49,159 bases of DNA from Candidatus Paceibacterota bacterium (GTDB lineage Bacteria; Verrucomicrobiota; Verrucomicrobiia; Limisphaerales; UBA8199), in assembly GCA_035452965.1 (NCBI GenBank), contig DAOTCE010000038.1, positions 1-49,159 of the forward strand, in the 5' to 3' direction. A program made the translations under genes and the position numbers. The notes under the pieces are model-generated. The model saw nothing but the letters and a program-made list of their open reading frames with translations. It was not told the DNA's origin and made no database searches. The first letter of the stretch is position 1. Each line of letters starts with the position of its first letter. Below are positions 16,491 to 26,300 of the stretch, piece after piece.

Positions 16491-18440
16491 ATGATTGACG
16501 ACTGGAATAGTTTCCACATCCAATACCGCGTGCGTCTAGAAACGACTCTTAGTGTCATTGCGGCGGTTGTTCTTGCGGCGACCGTGACGTGTGCCACGCC
16601 AGCGCCCGCCGCGCCGGCCGGGACCAGGTCGCCGGGAACGATACAGGTTTTCGATGCCCGCCCCCTTCGCAGCCTGGACTTAAGTGACACAAACCAAACG
16701 GCGCAGCTCTGGGATACCATGCACACGCTGGCCGCATTGCAGGGGTTGGCGAATCGCGAGGCGCCGCGGCTCTACGTGCTATACTGCGCCGGTTTCGGAG
16801 TGGAGACGGACCAGTTCTGGCTGGACTGGTTCCGCGGGGAGGATGGTTGGTTGAAGAATGCCGAAGTGGCCCCCCTGTCCTCCGTCGAGGAGGTCGTCCG
16901 GTCGTTCATGAAGTGCTTCAAAGGTCTGGTTGTCTATGACCCGGCGGTTCCGGCTACTGCCTGCGTTGCTTCAACGGCCGCCGGGTGCGAGGACCTCCTG
17001 CCAGTGCGCTACAGCCGCACGACGAATTCGATGTTCAACTTGCTGACCGGGAAGCTAGGGTTGCCCGTTCGCCTGTGGCTGCTGAATCCCGACGGCACGC
17101 CCAAATTCACCGGCAAGGGGATGATTCCTGACCTGAAGGAGCCGTCGTCGGGCAGCGCCAAGAACGACGCCTACCTCTGGGCGATCCGGCACTATGTTGA
17201 TTCCGGCAAGTGTGATCCCCGCTATGCGGCCTATTACATTGACAGCTACTGGATGAAACGCGCCAGGGGAAGCCAGTCGGACCTGCATACACTGCCCAAC
17301 CACGACTACTTCATATCGCGCAGGGCATTCTTTTTTGACCTGGCCACCTGGGGCGACGAAGCGCCGCTGGACGACCCAGACCAGAAGCCCGGCCTGGACC
17401 GCCAGACCTTCTTGCAGATGATGGCTGCCCTGAACCGCAAAGCCTCGAACAGCATGATCAAAGTGGGGGGCTTCACGCCGTGGGCTTTCAAATACACCGA
17501 TCATCCCGGCGCAGGCGGCAAGCACGGCGGCGTGGAAACGGAATGGGAGTTCGCTCGGCTGATCTCGCAATATAATGGCTACATGGAGGCCGACGCCATA
17601 GGAGTCGGGACCATCGCCAACGCCTCTTTCTACACGCATTATCCGCTCAGAGAGCGGTACCCGCAGCCTAATCCAAAGCCGTCGTTCGCGGAATGGCGGA
17701 AGGCAGGACACCTCACGGTCGAAGGCATGGTGGCGTCGAGACTTTACGTGGGCTATTACGTCGGCGACTACGACTCACCCTCGTGGCTTTACAAGGCAGT
17801 GGCCGCATTCTTCGCTGACCCGCAGCGGGGGCGTATTCCCCTCGGCTGGGCCTTTGATCCGAATCTCGCCGACCGGGCCCCACAAGCGCTGGTTTATGCC
17901 TATCGCCACGCGACCACCAACGACTACTTCATCGCGGGGGACTCTGGCGCTGGCTACCTGAACCCGCGCGCACTGACGGTCCGCCCGGACTCCAAGCTGT
18001 CGCCGGCACTCAAGCTCTGGACAGAGCATTGCGCAAGGTATTTCAAGCAATGGGACATGAGCATCACCGGATTCATGCTGGACGGCTCCGCCGGGGCCTC
18101 GACAGAGGAGGAATTCTCCGCTTATCAGCGTTTCAGCCCCGACGGCTGCGGGAACCACTTTGATCTGGCCCCGCGTGTCATCGCTGGCGTCCCGACCATT
18201 CGGGAGTGGGACATGCCCGATTCGGCGCAGGCTACGGCAGCCTACCTGGCGCAGCAGTCCGCCGCGGCGACCAACGCCCCACGCTTCCTCTGGGCACGCA
18301 CGATTCTGAAGTCGCCAGCCTGGCACGTGGAGGTATCGAAGTTCCTGCGCGAAAAGCACCCTCAGGCACCGGTCGCAGTGGTTGATCCTTACACCTTCTT
18401 CGGCCTCATCCGGGAGCACGTGGCGAAGGCGCCGAAGTAG
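16491..18440 (+). CDS. Exported GxGYxYP-domain putative glycoside hydrolase
   Basis: About 649 residues from ATG 16491; a GTG at 16530 is an equally good start just before the hydrophobic signal ('TLSVIAAVVLAATVTCATPAPA'). The body matches the GxGYxYP family (PF14323 and partner N-terminal domain), a group found mainly in Bacteroidetes, Verrucomicrobia and Planctomycetes near glycan-degrading genes. The name-giving motif appears as 'GDSGAGYLNPRAL' near 17940. Other family-like blocks are 'LQGLANREAPRLYVLY' near the N-terminus, 'VGGFTPWAFKYTD' and 'IPLGWAFDPNL'. The catalytic mechanism of the family is not established, so glycosidase activity is an inference. Exported; likely co-operates with the divergent phosphodiester glycosidase. 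Confidence 0.82.
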   Translation: MIDDWNSFHIQYRVRLETTLSVIAAVVLAATVTCATPAPAAPAGTRSPGTIQVFDARPLRSLDLSDTNQTAQLWDTMHTLAALQGLANREAPRLYVLYCAGFGVETDQFWLDWFRGEDGWLKNAEVAPLSSVEEVVRSFMKCFKGLVVYDPAVPATACVASTAAGCEDLLPVRYSRTTNSMFNLLTGKLGLPVRLWLLNPDGTPKFTGKGMIPDLKEPSSGSAKNDAYLWAIRHYVDSGKCDPRYAAYYIDSYWMKRARGSQSDLHTLPNHDYFISRRAFFFDLATWGDEAPLDDPDQKPGLDRQTFLQMMAALNRKASNSMIKVGGFTPWAFKYTDHPGAGGKHGGVETEWEFARLISQYNGYMEADAIGVGTIANASFYTHYPLRERYPQPNPKPSFAEWRKAGHLTVEGMVASRLYVGYYVGDYDSPSWLYKAVAAFFADPQRGRIPLGWAFDPNLADRAPQALVYAYRHATTNDYFIAGDSGAGYLNPRALTVRPDSKLSPALKLWTEHCARYFKQWDMSITGFMLDGSAGASTEEEFSAYQRFSPDGCGNHFDLAPRVIAGVPTIREWDMPDSAQATAAYLAQQSAAATNAPRFLWARTILKSPAWHVEVSKFLREKHPQAPVAVVDPYTFFGLIREHVAKAPK

Positions 18441-18571
18441 TCAGTGTCTTTGGCTCATTGAACTGCCCGCTGCGACCGGCAGCAATTCCTGCCAGATGGT
18501 GATTGACACGCCGCGATGGATTGCTACTATGCCAGCATAACGCACGTCACCTAGTCCAATCCCTTGAGTTT

Positions 18572-20401
18572 ATGAGGACAAGACCTTTGTTGAAGTTCTC
18601 GATTTGCGTGAGCCTGACCGCGGGTTTGCTCTTGTTACTGGCTGAGTGCGGTCTTGCCCAATCCACCGGCACTTCCAATTCGATCGTGCCAATCGTAACC
18701 ATCCGCGCCATTGACCCGGAAGCCTTCGACCCCGGAGATAATAACGCGGTGTTCCACCTCCAGCGCGAGGGCCCGACCAATCTCACGCTGAATGTGTTCC
18801 TCCAGATCGGCGGCACCGCCGCCAATGGCGTGGACTATGTCACCATCCCGAGCTGGATTGCCATCCCCGCCGGCGTCCGCACCGTGCCAATTCTCGTTCG
18901 GCCCATTGACGACAACCTGGTCGAGGGACGCGAATCGGTCCAGGCGCGCCTGGTTTACCCGCCCATCATGCCGCCGATCGCTTATCTCATCGGCAGCCCG
19001 AGCAACGCCGTCGTGTTCATCCACGACGCGCAGCCGTTCGTCGCCGTGGAAGCGACCGATCCCCACGCCGCCGAACCGGGCGTACTCACTGTCGTGGAGT
19101 CGGGTGAATTCACCATCACCCGCAGCTACGGGACCAATGTGCCTCTCATCGTGCATTACTCCATCGCGGGCACAGCCAGCAACGGCGGGGATTACTCCCA
19201 TCTCTCCAACTCCGTTGTCATTCCCGTGGGTCAACTCGCCGCCAAGGTTACGGTGCATCCGCTACCCGACAACCTGCCGGAGCCGACCGAAACTGTCGTG
19301 CTGCGGCTGGAGCTTTCCACGGCCTGCGCCGCCACCGTTATCCCCGCGCCCTACGCCTGCTACAAGTTCAGCACACCGCGCGAAGCCGTCGTCTTCATCG
19401 CCGACAACGATCCGCCCGCGAACCTGCCGCCGACTGTCCAACTCACCAGGCCACTGGACGGTCAGACATTTGCGGCCCCGGCCAGGATCCCCCTCCGCGC
19501 CGTCACGGTGGACCCCGACGGCTACGTGCCGCACATCGAGTTCTACGCAGGCTCCCTCCTGATTGGCGAGGAAACGCGATACTTCTTTGTCCCGCCGCCG
19601 CCCGGACAGCCGATTGTCTATGAGACGATCTGGACCAACCCGCCGCTGGGCCGGCATGTGCTCACCGCCCGCGCCACGGACAACCGCGGCGCCGAGGCGG
19701 TTTCCCCGCCGGTGAACATCTGGGTCGTCCGCACCAATGAACCGCCCGTCACCAACCTCCCGCCCGTCGTGACCATTTCCGCACCCGACCCGGTCGCCTC
19801 CGAGGGCACCAACTGCGTCTTCTGGACGGGATGGAACTGCTGCCCGGCGCCCACGAACTGGTTGGGGACCAACACCGCCACCTTTGTCGTGCGCCGCTCG
19901 GGGCCGACCAACGCCGCGTTGACGCTTCACCTTTGCATCAGCGGCACCGCTTCCAATGGTGTGGATTACTACCATCTGGCCCCCTGGGTGACCATTCCCC
20001 CCGGCCTCCGCGCCGCCGAATTCAAGGTGGTGCCTATTGACGACCTCCTGCCCGAGCGGCTGGAGAGCGTCGTCGCCCGCCTCTGCGTGCCCCCGAACAC
20101 CTCCGCCGCCGTGCCGCCGTATATCATCGGTTATCCAGGCCGCGCCGCCGTTGTGATCGTGGACAACGATGCGCCGCGCCCGGCCACCAGCGTGCTGTCC
20201 GACCGTTGCGTTCACATCACGCACCCCGGCGCCAACGGCACCTCCTGGCGCATCGAGTGGTCCGCCAACCTGGTTGACTGGACCCCCATCTGCACCACTA
20301 CCGTCACCGATGGCGCGGTCCACTTCGTGGACCCGGACGCGGAGGACGAAGCGCAACGCTACTATCGCGCGGTGCCTGAGGCGGCTCCGCCTTCCGAATA
20401 G
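18572..20401 (+). CDS. Exported protein with three Calx-beta domains and one Ig-like domain
   Basis: A 609-residue secreted protein. From ATG 18572 there is a Sec signal ('FSICVSLTAGLLLLLAECGLAQ'). Three Calx-beta domains are visible through their shared pattern 'GTAxNGxDYxxLxxxVxIPxG' and closing 'AVVxIxDND': roughly residues 40-150, 150-275 and 390-515. Between the second and third sits an Ig-like (Big_17-type) domain ('VQLTRPLDGQTFAAPARIPL' to 'VNIWV'). The C-terminal 70 residues ('WRIEWSANLVDWTPICT...RYYRAVPE') are the same kind of terminal domain seen in the fragment at 1-501. Calx-beta domains bind calcium and commonly mediate adhesion. No enzyme domain is present, so a surface or matrix role is likely. 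Upstream frame extension to 18503 was rejected because it precedes the signal. Confidence 0.85.
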   Translation: MRTRPLLKFSICVSLTAGLLLLLAECGLAQSTGTSNSIVPIVTIRAIDPEAFDPGDNNAVFHLQREGPTNLTLNVFLQIGGTAANGVDYVTIPSWIAIPAGVRTVPILVRPIDDNLVEGRESVQARLVYPPIMPPIAYLIGSPSNAVVFIHDAQPFVAVEATDPHAAEPGVLTVVESGEFTITRSYGTNVPLIVHYSIAGTASNGGDYSHLSNSVVIPVGQLAAKVTVHPLPDNLPEPTETVVLRLELSTACAATVIPAPYACYKFSTPREAVVFIADNDPPANLPPTVQLTRPLDGQTFAAPARIPLRAVTVDPDGYVPHIEFYAGSLLIGEETRYFFVPPPPGQPIVYETIWTNPPLGRHVLTARATDNRGAEAVSPPVNIWVVRTNEPPVTNLPPVVTISAPDPVASEGTNCVFWTGWNCCPAPTNWLGTNTATFVVRRSGPTNAALTLHLCISGTASNGVDYYHLAPWVTIPPGLRAAEFKVVPIDDLLPERLESVVARLCVPPNTSAAVPPYIIGYPGRAAVVIVDNDAPRPATSVLSDRCVHITHPGANGTSWRIEWSANLVDWTPICTTTVTDGAVHFVDPDAEDEAQRYYRAVPEAAPPSE

Positions 20402-20476
20402 GCGGCATAATCAACTGCCTGGTGGACCTGATTCCGGCCGCCCAGCCTGCGGTCGCGTTGCCGGTCCGGTGATAAG

Positions 20477-21865
20477 TCACTTCCCGTCAAATGCCTGTCG
20501 GACTGCGCGCAGGATGGTGGTTTCAGTCATGGGCGGCACCCAGCAGTAATCGTCTTCGTAGCCGTCCCGCCAGCATTGGTCAGTGGGGACGTAGCCCGGC
20601 GCGCCGTCGCCGAATCCGGCCACCATGATGAAGGAGGCGGGCCGCAACTGCTGGGCCGCGAGCTGATAGCCGACGAAGCATTCGGCCGGCAGGACCGTAA
20701 AGAGCGCCGCCCCATTGCCCAAGTCGAGACACGGCACGTCGATGCCCTGCCCCCGGTCCACGCGCTGCCGCCAGCTTAACCCGAGCGCGGCTTCGATCCG
20801 CTGCCAACGGGTCGCGTTGGTGCTGGCCAAGGTGGACTGCATTGCCTCAATAGTAAACTTGCCCGTGCTCCGAGCGGGCAGGCGCAAGTCCGCCACGCGA
20901 TACCCGACCTCCTTGAGCGGTCGTCTGCGCGTTGATTGCCAGGCCTCCACCATCGCGCGATAGAGGCGGTCCGCCAACAACATGCGGTTTTCCCGCGTGC
21001 CCGTGTTGTATTTGCCGGCCGTCGTATCGCCCGCGCAACCAGTGAAGTAGATCTGGAACACGGCGGGGTGGTCCGCTTGCCGTCGCGCCCGGGCGAGGCC
21101 GGGGAAGTCTGCGGACACCTGGCCTTTGCCGTAGTAGCTCATGGGATGCACGGCGTAGCAGCTCCAGACCAGCACCGGCTTATCCCCATCCCATAGGCTG
21201 ATGCTCTTCAGCCACGGGTCCACTTCACCTTCCGGCGCGCTGAAAATGTCCCCGCTCGCGCTGCCGCGCTCCCAGGTAATCCGGCCGTCCGGCCGCACGA
21301 CGCGCCGGTTCGACGCGAGCCGTTCCACCTTCGCCTGCCCAATGCCATAGTGAGTGACGCGCCGCGGGGATTTAAGGGCAGCCTTCAACGCCGAAGCCGT
21401 CCGCCGCACGGCCGTCTCATGGAACGCAGGATCACAATTCCAGCCTTTGAGGCCGTGCTGATCAAGGAGCCGCTGGGCGGTTAGATCGCAAATCGGCGCG
21501 TCGTGCTGATGCACGGTGGCGAGCACAACACGTTTGGCGGCGGTGCCTGCGGCCTCCGCCAGCGCCTCGCGCCAGCGGTCGTACGAATCATTGTTGCACT
21601 GGCACCAATCCAATGCGACCACCACCACCGGCTGATCCGCCCCGAGCAGCACGAAGCCCTTGGCGAAAAGCGGGTCCGCGATCTCCTTTGCACTCGCAAC
21701 TCCGCCCCCCATGCAGGCGTGGCCGATGGGAATGGTGATATCTGCCTCAAACGTCGCCACGCGCCACTCCCCCTGCGCGGCGACTGCGGCCACGCAGCAG
21801 CACCCAGCCAAAACGCGGCTCAACCAGCTCGGGAGTTTGCAGCCAACTGGCAATTGTCGCGACAT
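20477..21865 (-). CDS. Exported neutral/alkaline ceramidase-like (N-terminal-domain type) hydrolase
   Basis: A 462-residue protein whose signal peptide ('LSRVLAGCCCVAAVAAQG') begins after ATG 21865. Motifs include 'ADITIPIGHACMGGG', 'PLFAKGFVLLGADQPVVVVALDWCQ', 'VVLATVHQHDAPI', 'SCYAVHPMSYYGKGQVSADFPGLAR' and 'YFTGCAGDTTAGKYNTG'. These follow the order of neutral/alkaline non-lysosomal ceramidase N-terminal domains, where histidines in the 'THxHxGP' and 'xxHPT' blocks hold zinc; here they read 'VHQHDAP' and 'AVHPMS', so zinc ligands appear retained. In environmental Verrucomicrobia and Planctomycetes this family is common and ceramide may not be the substrate. A frame extension to 21904 precedes the signal. 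It converges with the Calx-beta gene and is followed upstream by the zinc-ribbon gene on the same strand. Confidence 0.75.
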   Translation of the reverse strand: MSRQLPVGCKLPSWLSRVLAGCCCVAAVAAQGEWRVATFEADITIPIGHACMGGGVASAKEIADPLFAKGFVLLGADQPVVVVALDWCQCNNDSYDRWREALAEAAGTAAKRVVLATVHQHDAPICDLTAQRLLDQHGLKGWNCDPAFHETAVRRTASALKAALKSPRRVTHYGIGQAKVERLASNRRVVRPDGRITWERGSASGDIFSAPEGEVDPWLKSISLWDGDKPVLVWSCYAVHPMSYYGKGQVSADFPGLARARRQADHPAVFQIYFTGCAGDTTAGKYNTGTRENRMLLADRLYRAMVEAWQSTRRRPLKEVGYRVADLRLPARSTGKFTIEAMQSTLASTNATRWQRIEAALGLSWRQRVDRGQGIDVPCLDLGNGAALFTVLPAECFVGYQLAAQQLRPASFIMVAGFGDGAPGYVPTDQCWRDGYEDDYCWVPPMTETTILRAVRQAFDGK

Positions 21866-21941
21866 AGGTGGAGGACCGGTATATCTCAGACACATTTCAG
21901 GCAAAGAAAAATAAGGGCTGCAGGAACTGGAACTCTGCGAG

Positions 21942-22934
21942 CTACCTTCCCTGCTTCACCGGCACTTCAAAACTGCCGGCAATGAAGCTCTTCTCCAGGT
22001 CTGGCAGGCACAGGTAAATCCTCCCCGGCAGTTTCCCGTCCGATAGCTGGCCGAATTCCAGCCGCAGTACGTAGCGGTCTATGAAGCACCTCTGTTTCAG
22101 CGTTTTGCGGTCCGTCTCCTTCCACTTCATCCAGATGTGAGGAGTGATTCCAGATCCCTCTTTCGGCACGGTGAAGGTCCCATTGCTAAGCTTGGTCAGG
22201 TCGTTCTCGAATAATACGACATCCATCTCCAGGTCAGCGATGAAGTCCTTTCCCTGCTTGAACTTCAGCCAACTGCCTGCCAAGGTGATGTTGTTCGGGC
22301 TGAAGGATTCTCCCTGGATGCGGCCGGTGACAGGGCCGGATGGAATTTCGGCGCCCGCGAGGTTCATCGTCCAGCCGGAGCCGTCGGGCTCGGTATCCGT
22401 GGTCTCCTTTTCCGCCTTTGTCGCGCTCCGTGGGAAGGTCCTGGAGGTGGATTGTTGCGGCTGGGTAGCGGGCGGAATCTGCTTGAGGCGTGCGGTAACG
22501 AAGAGAAAGAAAGCCGCCAAGGCGATCGTCGCCAACACGGTCAGGCCGAGCGCGACGTAGCCGACAATCAGGCCCGCTTTAGCCAGTCCGCCCCCTTGCA
22601 GGCCCGGCGTTGCCGCGATCTTCTTCCTGGCCATGTGACCACAGATTATGCCGGGGATGAAGCCAAGCGGGATAATGACGAAACTCCCAATCGAGCAAAC
22701 CAGCGAGGCGACGGCCAACCCGCAGGTCTTCTGCCCCGGAGACGAAACCGGCGGCGGGCGGAATCCGGCAGTCGGCGGCGCAGTCGGTGCGGCGGTCGCA
22801 CACGCCAACCCTGGCGCAGCCGGGACCACAATTGTCTGGCCGCAGGAGGGACAGACGACTTGCAGTCCGGCATGACTATCGTTGCCGGTCAGGTGTTGAC
22901 CGCAGTTGGAACAGCTGAATTTGAAGTCGCTCAT
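21942..22934 (-). CDS. Zinc-ribbon membrane protein with DUF4190-like segment
   Basis: A 330-residue protein. Residues 8-31 are a four-cysteine zinc ribbon ('CSNCGQHL' and 'CPSCGQ': Cys8, Cys11, Cys28, Cys31). A Pro/Ala linker follows. Two hydrophobic helices at about 72-100 ('ASLVCSIGSFVIIPLGFIPG') and 118-147 ('GLIVGYVALGLTVLATIALA') form a DUF4190-like hairpin. The C-terminal half (about 175-330) is a soluble beta-rich domain ('LAGAEIPSGPVTGRIQGESF', 'GRIYLCLPDLEKSFIAGSFEV') of unknown role. Topology suggests the ribbon in the cytoplasm. Such proteins may sense or respond to envelope conditions, but no function can be assigned. It lies 76 bases upstream of the ceramidase-like gene on the same strand, so they may be co-transcribed. 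Confidence 0.75.
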   Translation of the reverse strand: MSDFKFSCSNCGQHLTGNDSHAGLQVVCPSCGQTIVVPAAPGLACATAAPTAPPTAGFRPPPVSSPGQKTCGLAVASLVCSIGSFVIIPLGFIPGIICGHMARKKIAATPGLQGGGLAKAGLIVGYVALGLTVLATIALAAFFLFVTARLKQIPPATQPQQSTSRTFPRSATKAEKETTDTEPDGSGWTMNLAGAEIPSGPVTGRIQGESFSPNNITLAGSWLKFKQGKDFIADLEMDVVLFENDLTKLSNGTFTVPKEGSGITPHIWMKWKETDRKTLKQRCFIDRYVLRLEFGQLSDGKLPGRIYLCLPDLEKSFIAGSFEVPVKQGR

Positions 22935-23085
22935 GAGATTGATTTGATTACATACAAAGCCGCCAGCCTGGTGTCAATCAAGCCGCAAGGGCGTGGCCCC
23001 GGTCAACCGAATCTATCGAAGAAGCGGGCTGGCTTGCATAACCTGCTGATTCTGCATGACTTCCACAGGATTCTGTGTAACCCAC

Positions 23086-23107
23086 TAAAAAAGTGGCGTT
23101 TACGCCA
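23086..23107 (-). terminator. Rho-independent terminator after the minus-strand GH106-like gene
   Basis: Read on the minus strand, the perfect hairpin TGGCGT-AAA-ACGCCA (23107-23093) is followed directly by C and six T bases. This is the classic intrinsic terminator form. It lies about 230 bases beyond the stop codon of the gene at 23339-26494 and ahead of the zinc-ribbon gene, so it would separate the two transcripts. Two small extra stem-loops flank it (CACAG/CTGTG at 23063-23076 and CCACT/AGTGG at 23081-23095). Confidence 0.5.
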
Positions 23108-23132
23108 AGATTCTCCCCAAGGTGTCAAGTGT

Positions 23133-23181
23133 GTATCCACGGTGTGGATACGGCGAGGATACGGTGAGGATACGGTGCGGT
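23133..23181. repeat. Inverted repeat followed by an 11-bp tandem array
   Basis: GTATCCAC-GGT-GTGGATAC (23133-23151) is a perfect inverted repeat. Its right half begins a tandem series of 11-base units: GGTGTGGATAC (23141), GGCGAGGATAC (23152), GGTGAGGATAC (23163), then a partial unit from 23174. A spacing of about one helical turn would put repeated sites on the same DNA face. It lies about 200 bases upstream of the zinc-ribbon gene and could be an operator, but no regulator is identified. Confidence 0.6.
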
Positions 23182-23338
23182 CCCCATAGGAATGGCATAA
23201 GCATCTGAAATTTCTGCGTTTACAGCTTATTTCTTATGGGAGCTTCAGCAGTCGCGGTACGCAAGCCCCACTAACCTGTTATTGTCGGTCCCAGGCTGGA
23301 AAAGGGGCACTGCAACGCAGGCAGCCTGGTTGTTTGAG

Positions 23339-26300
23339 CTACGGGTAGACCGCCAGTCTGACCGATTCCGGGGCAAAAGGCTCGATGCGGATGGTGTTGG
23401 CGCCAGGCTTGAGGTGTTTGCTGATCTCCAGGCGCGAGGGCATACCGATGAAGCCCCCGGCTTCACTGCCGTTGACCGTCACACGCGCGGCAACTTCCGG
23501 GGCAATGGTCCCCAGTTCCAGGTAAACGCGCGAACGCTGCAAATCAGCCGCAGCGAAGTCGCAGTGACCGAGGAAGGGATCGGCCTTGACCGGGCTGAGG
23601 GTCAGCTTGCCGTTCAGCGTTCCCCAGACGCCGGCGCCGAAGGCCAGGAGTTCGCGCGCGGCCGGCCAGGAGCTGTCATCGAAGCCTGCCTCAGTCCAGT
23701 GCTCGGGGTTTTCTTTAGAGGTCTTCCAGGTCTTGCCGACGCGGTCGGTCAACGGTGGGCCGGAGGCAAGCTCGACAGTCAGACAGCCCAGGAGCCCCGC
23801 GGGATTGGGTTTATCACCGCCGTTGACCGCGGCAATGGCAAGCTGATTTCGGCCGGGAGCAAGGAACCTTGTCACGTCCAGTTCCGCCGGGTTGCGCCAT
23901 CCCTCGGGGCTGCTGTCGCCCTGGCCGGCTTCCCTGCCGTTGATGAAGAGTGTGAAACTGTTGTCCGCCGTGCCAGCGAAGGTGGCTTTCCGGATTGTTG
24001 CCCCGGCTGGAATATCAATCGTCCTCCGGAAATAGCGGGTGCCGGGCGGGGCATTCTCTCGGCGGTTCGCCTCCGGATACCACGTCCAGGAACAGCCGCG
24101 CAGCGCCAGAGCGGGGCTGTTGCAGAGGGACAGTAAAGGGTCCGGCGGCGCTGGGACGGTTTCTCGCGTCACCGCCACCGTGCGGAGAGTCGCAATGCCG
24201 CCCGGCTCCAGGCGCGGCGGCAGGGTCCGGGGCGTTGGCTGGAAGACGAGCAGGACGCTCTCGTTCGGCTCAAACGTTAGGACCAGCTCAACCTGCCCGC
24301 CTTTGCGGGAGAATGGCACGGTGGTGATCTCGTTGCGCATGGCGTCCCAGCACTCGGGGATGCCTTCAGCAGTGATGCGAAACCGGAAGCGGCGCGGCTC
24401 GCCTTCGTGGTTCTGGTTGGCAATGAAGAACACATCGCGACCCTCCTTCACACGGTGCAGGACGTGCAGCCAGTTGTCGGTCGCACCTTCGATGACCTCC
24501 AGGGTCGGGTGCACGCCGGCATCCCCCGCCAGCACTTGCTGGAGCAGCCCGGGTGTGGGCTGGCCCGGCAATAGGTAGGAGCGTCCGCCGGCCGGGCTGG
24601 TCTTGCAAACCGCCCCGCTTGGTGCCGGCTGGCCCCAGATCGCCTCGCGCAAATGAGCAATGTCCTGGGCTGTCTTGCCGATCGTGGCAGACTTGGTCGG
24701 CAGGAAGTCATATGCCAGAACCACTCCGCCGTGGTCGAAGAACTCCCTGGCTTTGGCCAGCGTAGCGTAAGGAATGACCTCCACTGGCGGAACGATGAGC
24801 ACCCGGTATGACTCCTCACGCAGCTTCAGGGCGGACCGGTTGACCTTGGTGTCCCTCTCGAACACTTCGTAGGGCAGCCAGTCGCAATCGTAGAGGGCGT
24901 CCTGGAGGCTCTCGCTCATCTGATCGGGCAGAATGTGTTTCCCGCAATGTGCGCTTTGTCCCAGGTAAAGCAGCGCCACCGGGCAGACATGCCGTCCCCC
25001 CGTAAGCATGAGGCTCAGGCGGCTGGTGTAATCGGCAAACACCCGATAGAGCGGCCAGCGCGGCTCGAAACCGTTGTTGTAAAAATAGGGCGGGCAATCG
25101 GTGTCTTTGGGCGCGCGCGGATTGAACGAGTGCGGGATGAAGAAGTTTATGCCCGATACATGCATGTGGTCAGTCCACCACTTCATCTCCGGATAGGTGA
25201 GGTCCTGGCCGCGGGCGCCGAAGATTTCGACCATGGCAACGTCATTCGCTTTGCCGTAGGCATGACTGATCGAGCTGCCCAGTTTCGGTGTCTGCCAGCA
25301 GGGCTTGTCGCGCGTGACACGCTTTCCCATCTCAAATTGTCTGAACACGGCGTCAATGCCCCCCATGTGGCCGTGGCCCTGCAGGCGCATCATATCTCCG
25401 GCGCAGAACTCGCGATTGAAGTAAAGGTGGCTGTGCTCCATAAAATGGCCCGTGGACGTCACGCCATGCTGGCGGCACCACTTCGCGATGCCGCCGTACA
25501 TGGTTCGGCCCCAGGCCTCCGCCAAGGCATCCAAGTACCGGTAGCGCGCCGCGACCTGCTCCTCGCCAGCCAGCTCGGACTTGTAGGCTGCGTAAGCCTT
25601 CGTCCAGTCCACGCCCCATTCGGCCAGCACGCGGTTCACTTCGGTGCCCCAGTCTCCGGGGGTCTCGGGCTCGTCGTAGAAGAAGCCGCGGATGGTCTTC
25701 CCGAACTCGGCTTTATAGTGCTCAAAGTGCGGCTGGTACACTTCCTGGAGGTACCAATCCACGCAATCCTGGCTTGCGCCGTCCACGCTTAGCTGCGAGC
25801 CACCGACCTGGATAAGGCCGGGGGCCTGTTCGTGGGTAAACTTGAGGATGCGCCACTTGCCGGCTGGGGCCTGCCAGCTCAGCTTGCCCTTGTTGATATG
25901 GGAGGCGAGGTCAAAAAGCGTATCGCCTCGGATCTTGCCGTCGGCGCTCACCTGCCCTGCGATGGCGGCAACATAACGGTGCCCGCCGTAGTCCTCGGAC
26001 TCAAAGAGGCGGGGCCCTTCCACCTCAATAGCAGCCGCCACTAGGCGCTTGGCCGCGTAGCGCGGTGGGACTTTTCCGGCGACCGCCTGGCTGGGCCACC
26101 ACTTCTCGTCAAAGATCCAGAGCTGGAGATTGTGTCTCTTCGCCGCGTTCAAACAGATGTCCAGGTCTCGCCACCAACCCTCCCCCAGCCAATCATTGTG
26201 CGGACGGGATTCGGTGGTGAAGCAGCCGTTGCCACCTTCGGCCACTTTGCCGACGTACATTTCGAGGTGTTCTCTGGACTCATCCCCATGCAGCCACAAC

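Noticed and set aside
23291..23329. CCAGGCTG/CAGCCTGG inverted repeat just after the second GH106-like gene
   Set aside because: A 23-base loop and no T-run; the hairpin with six T bases at 23086-23107 is a better terminator.
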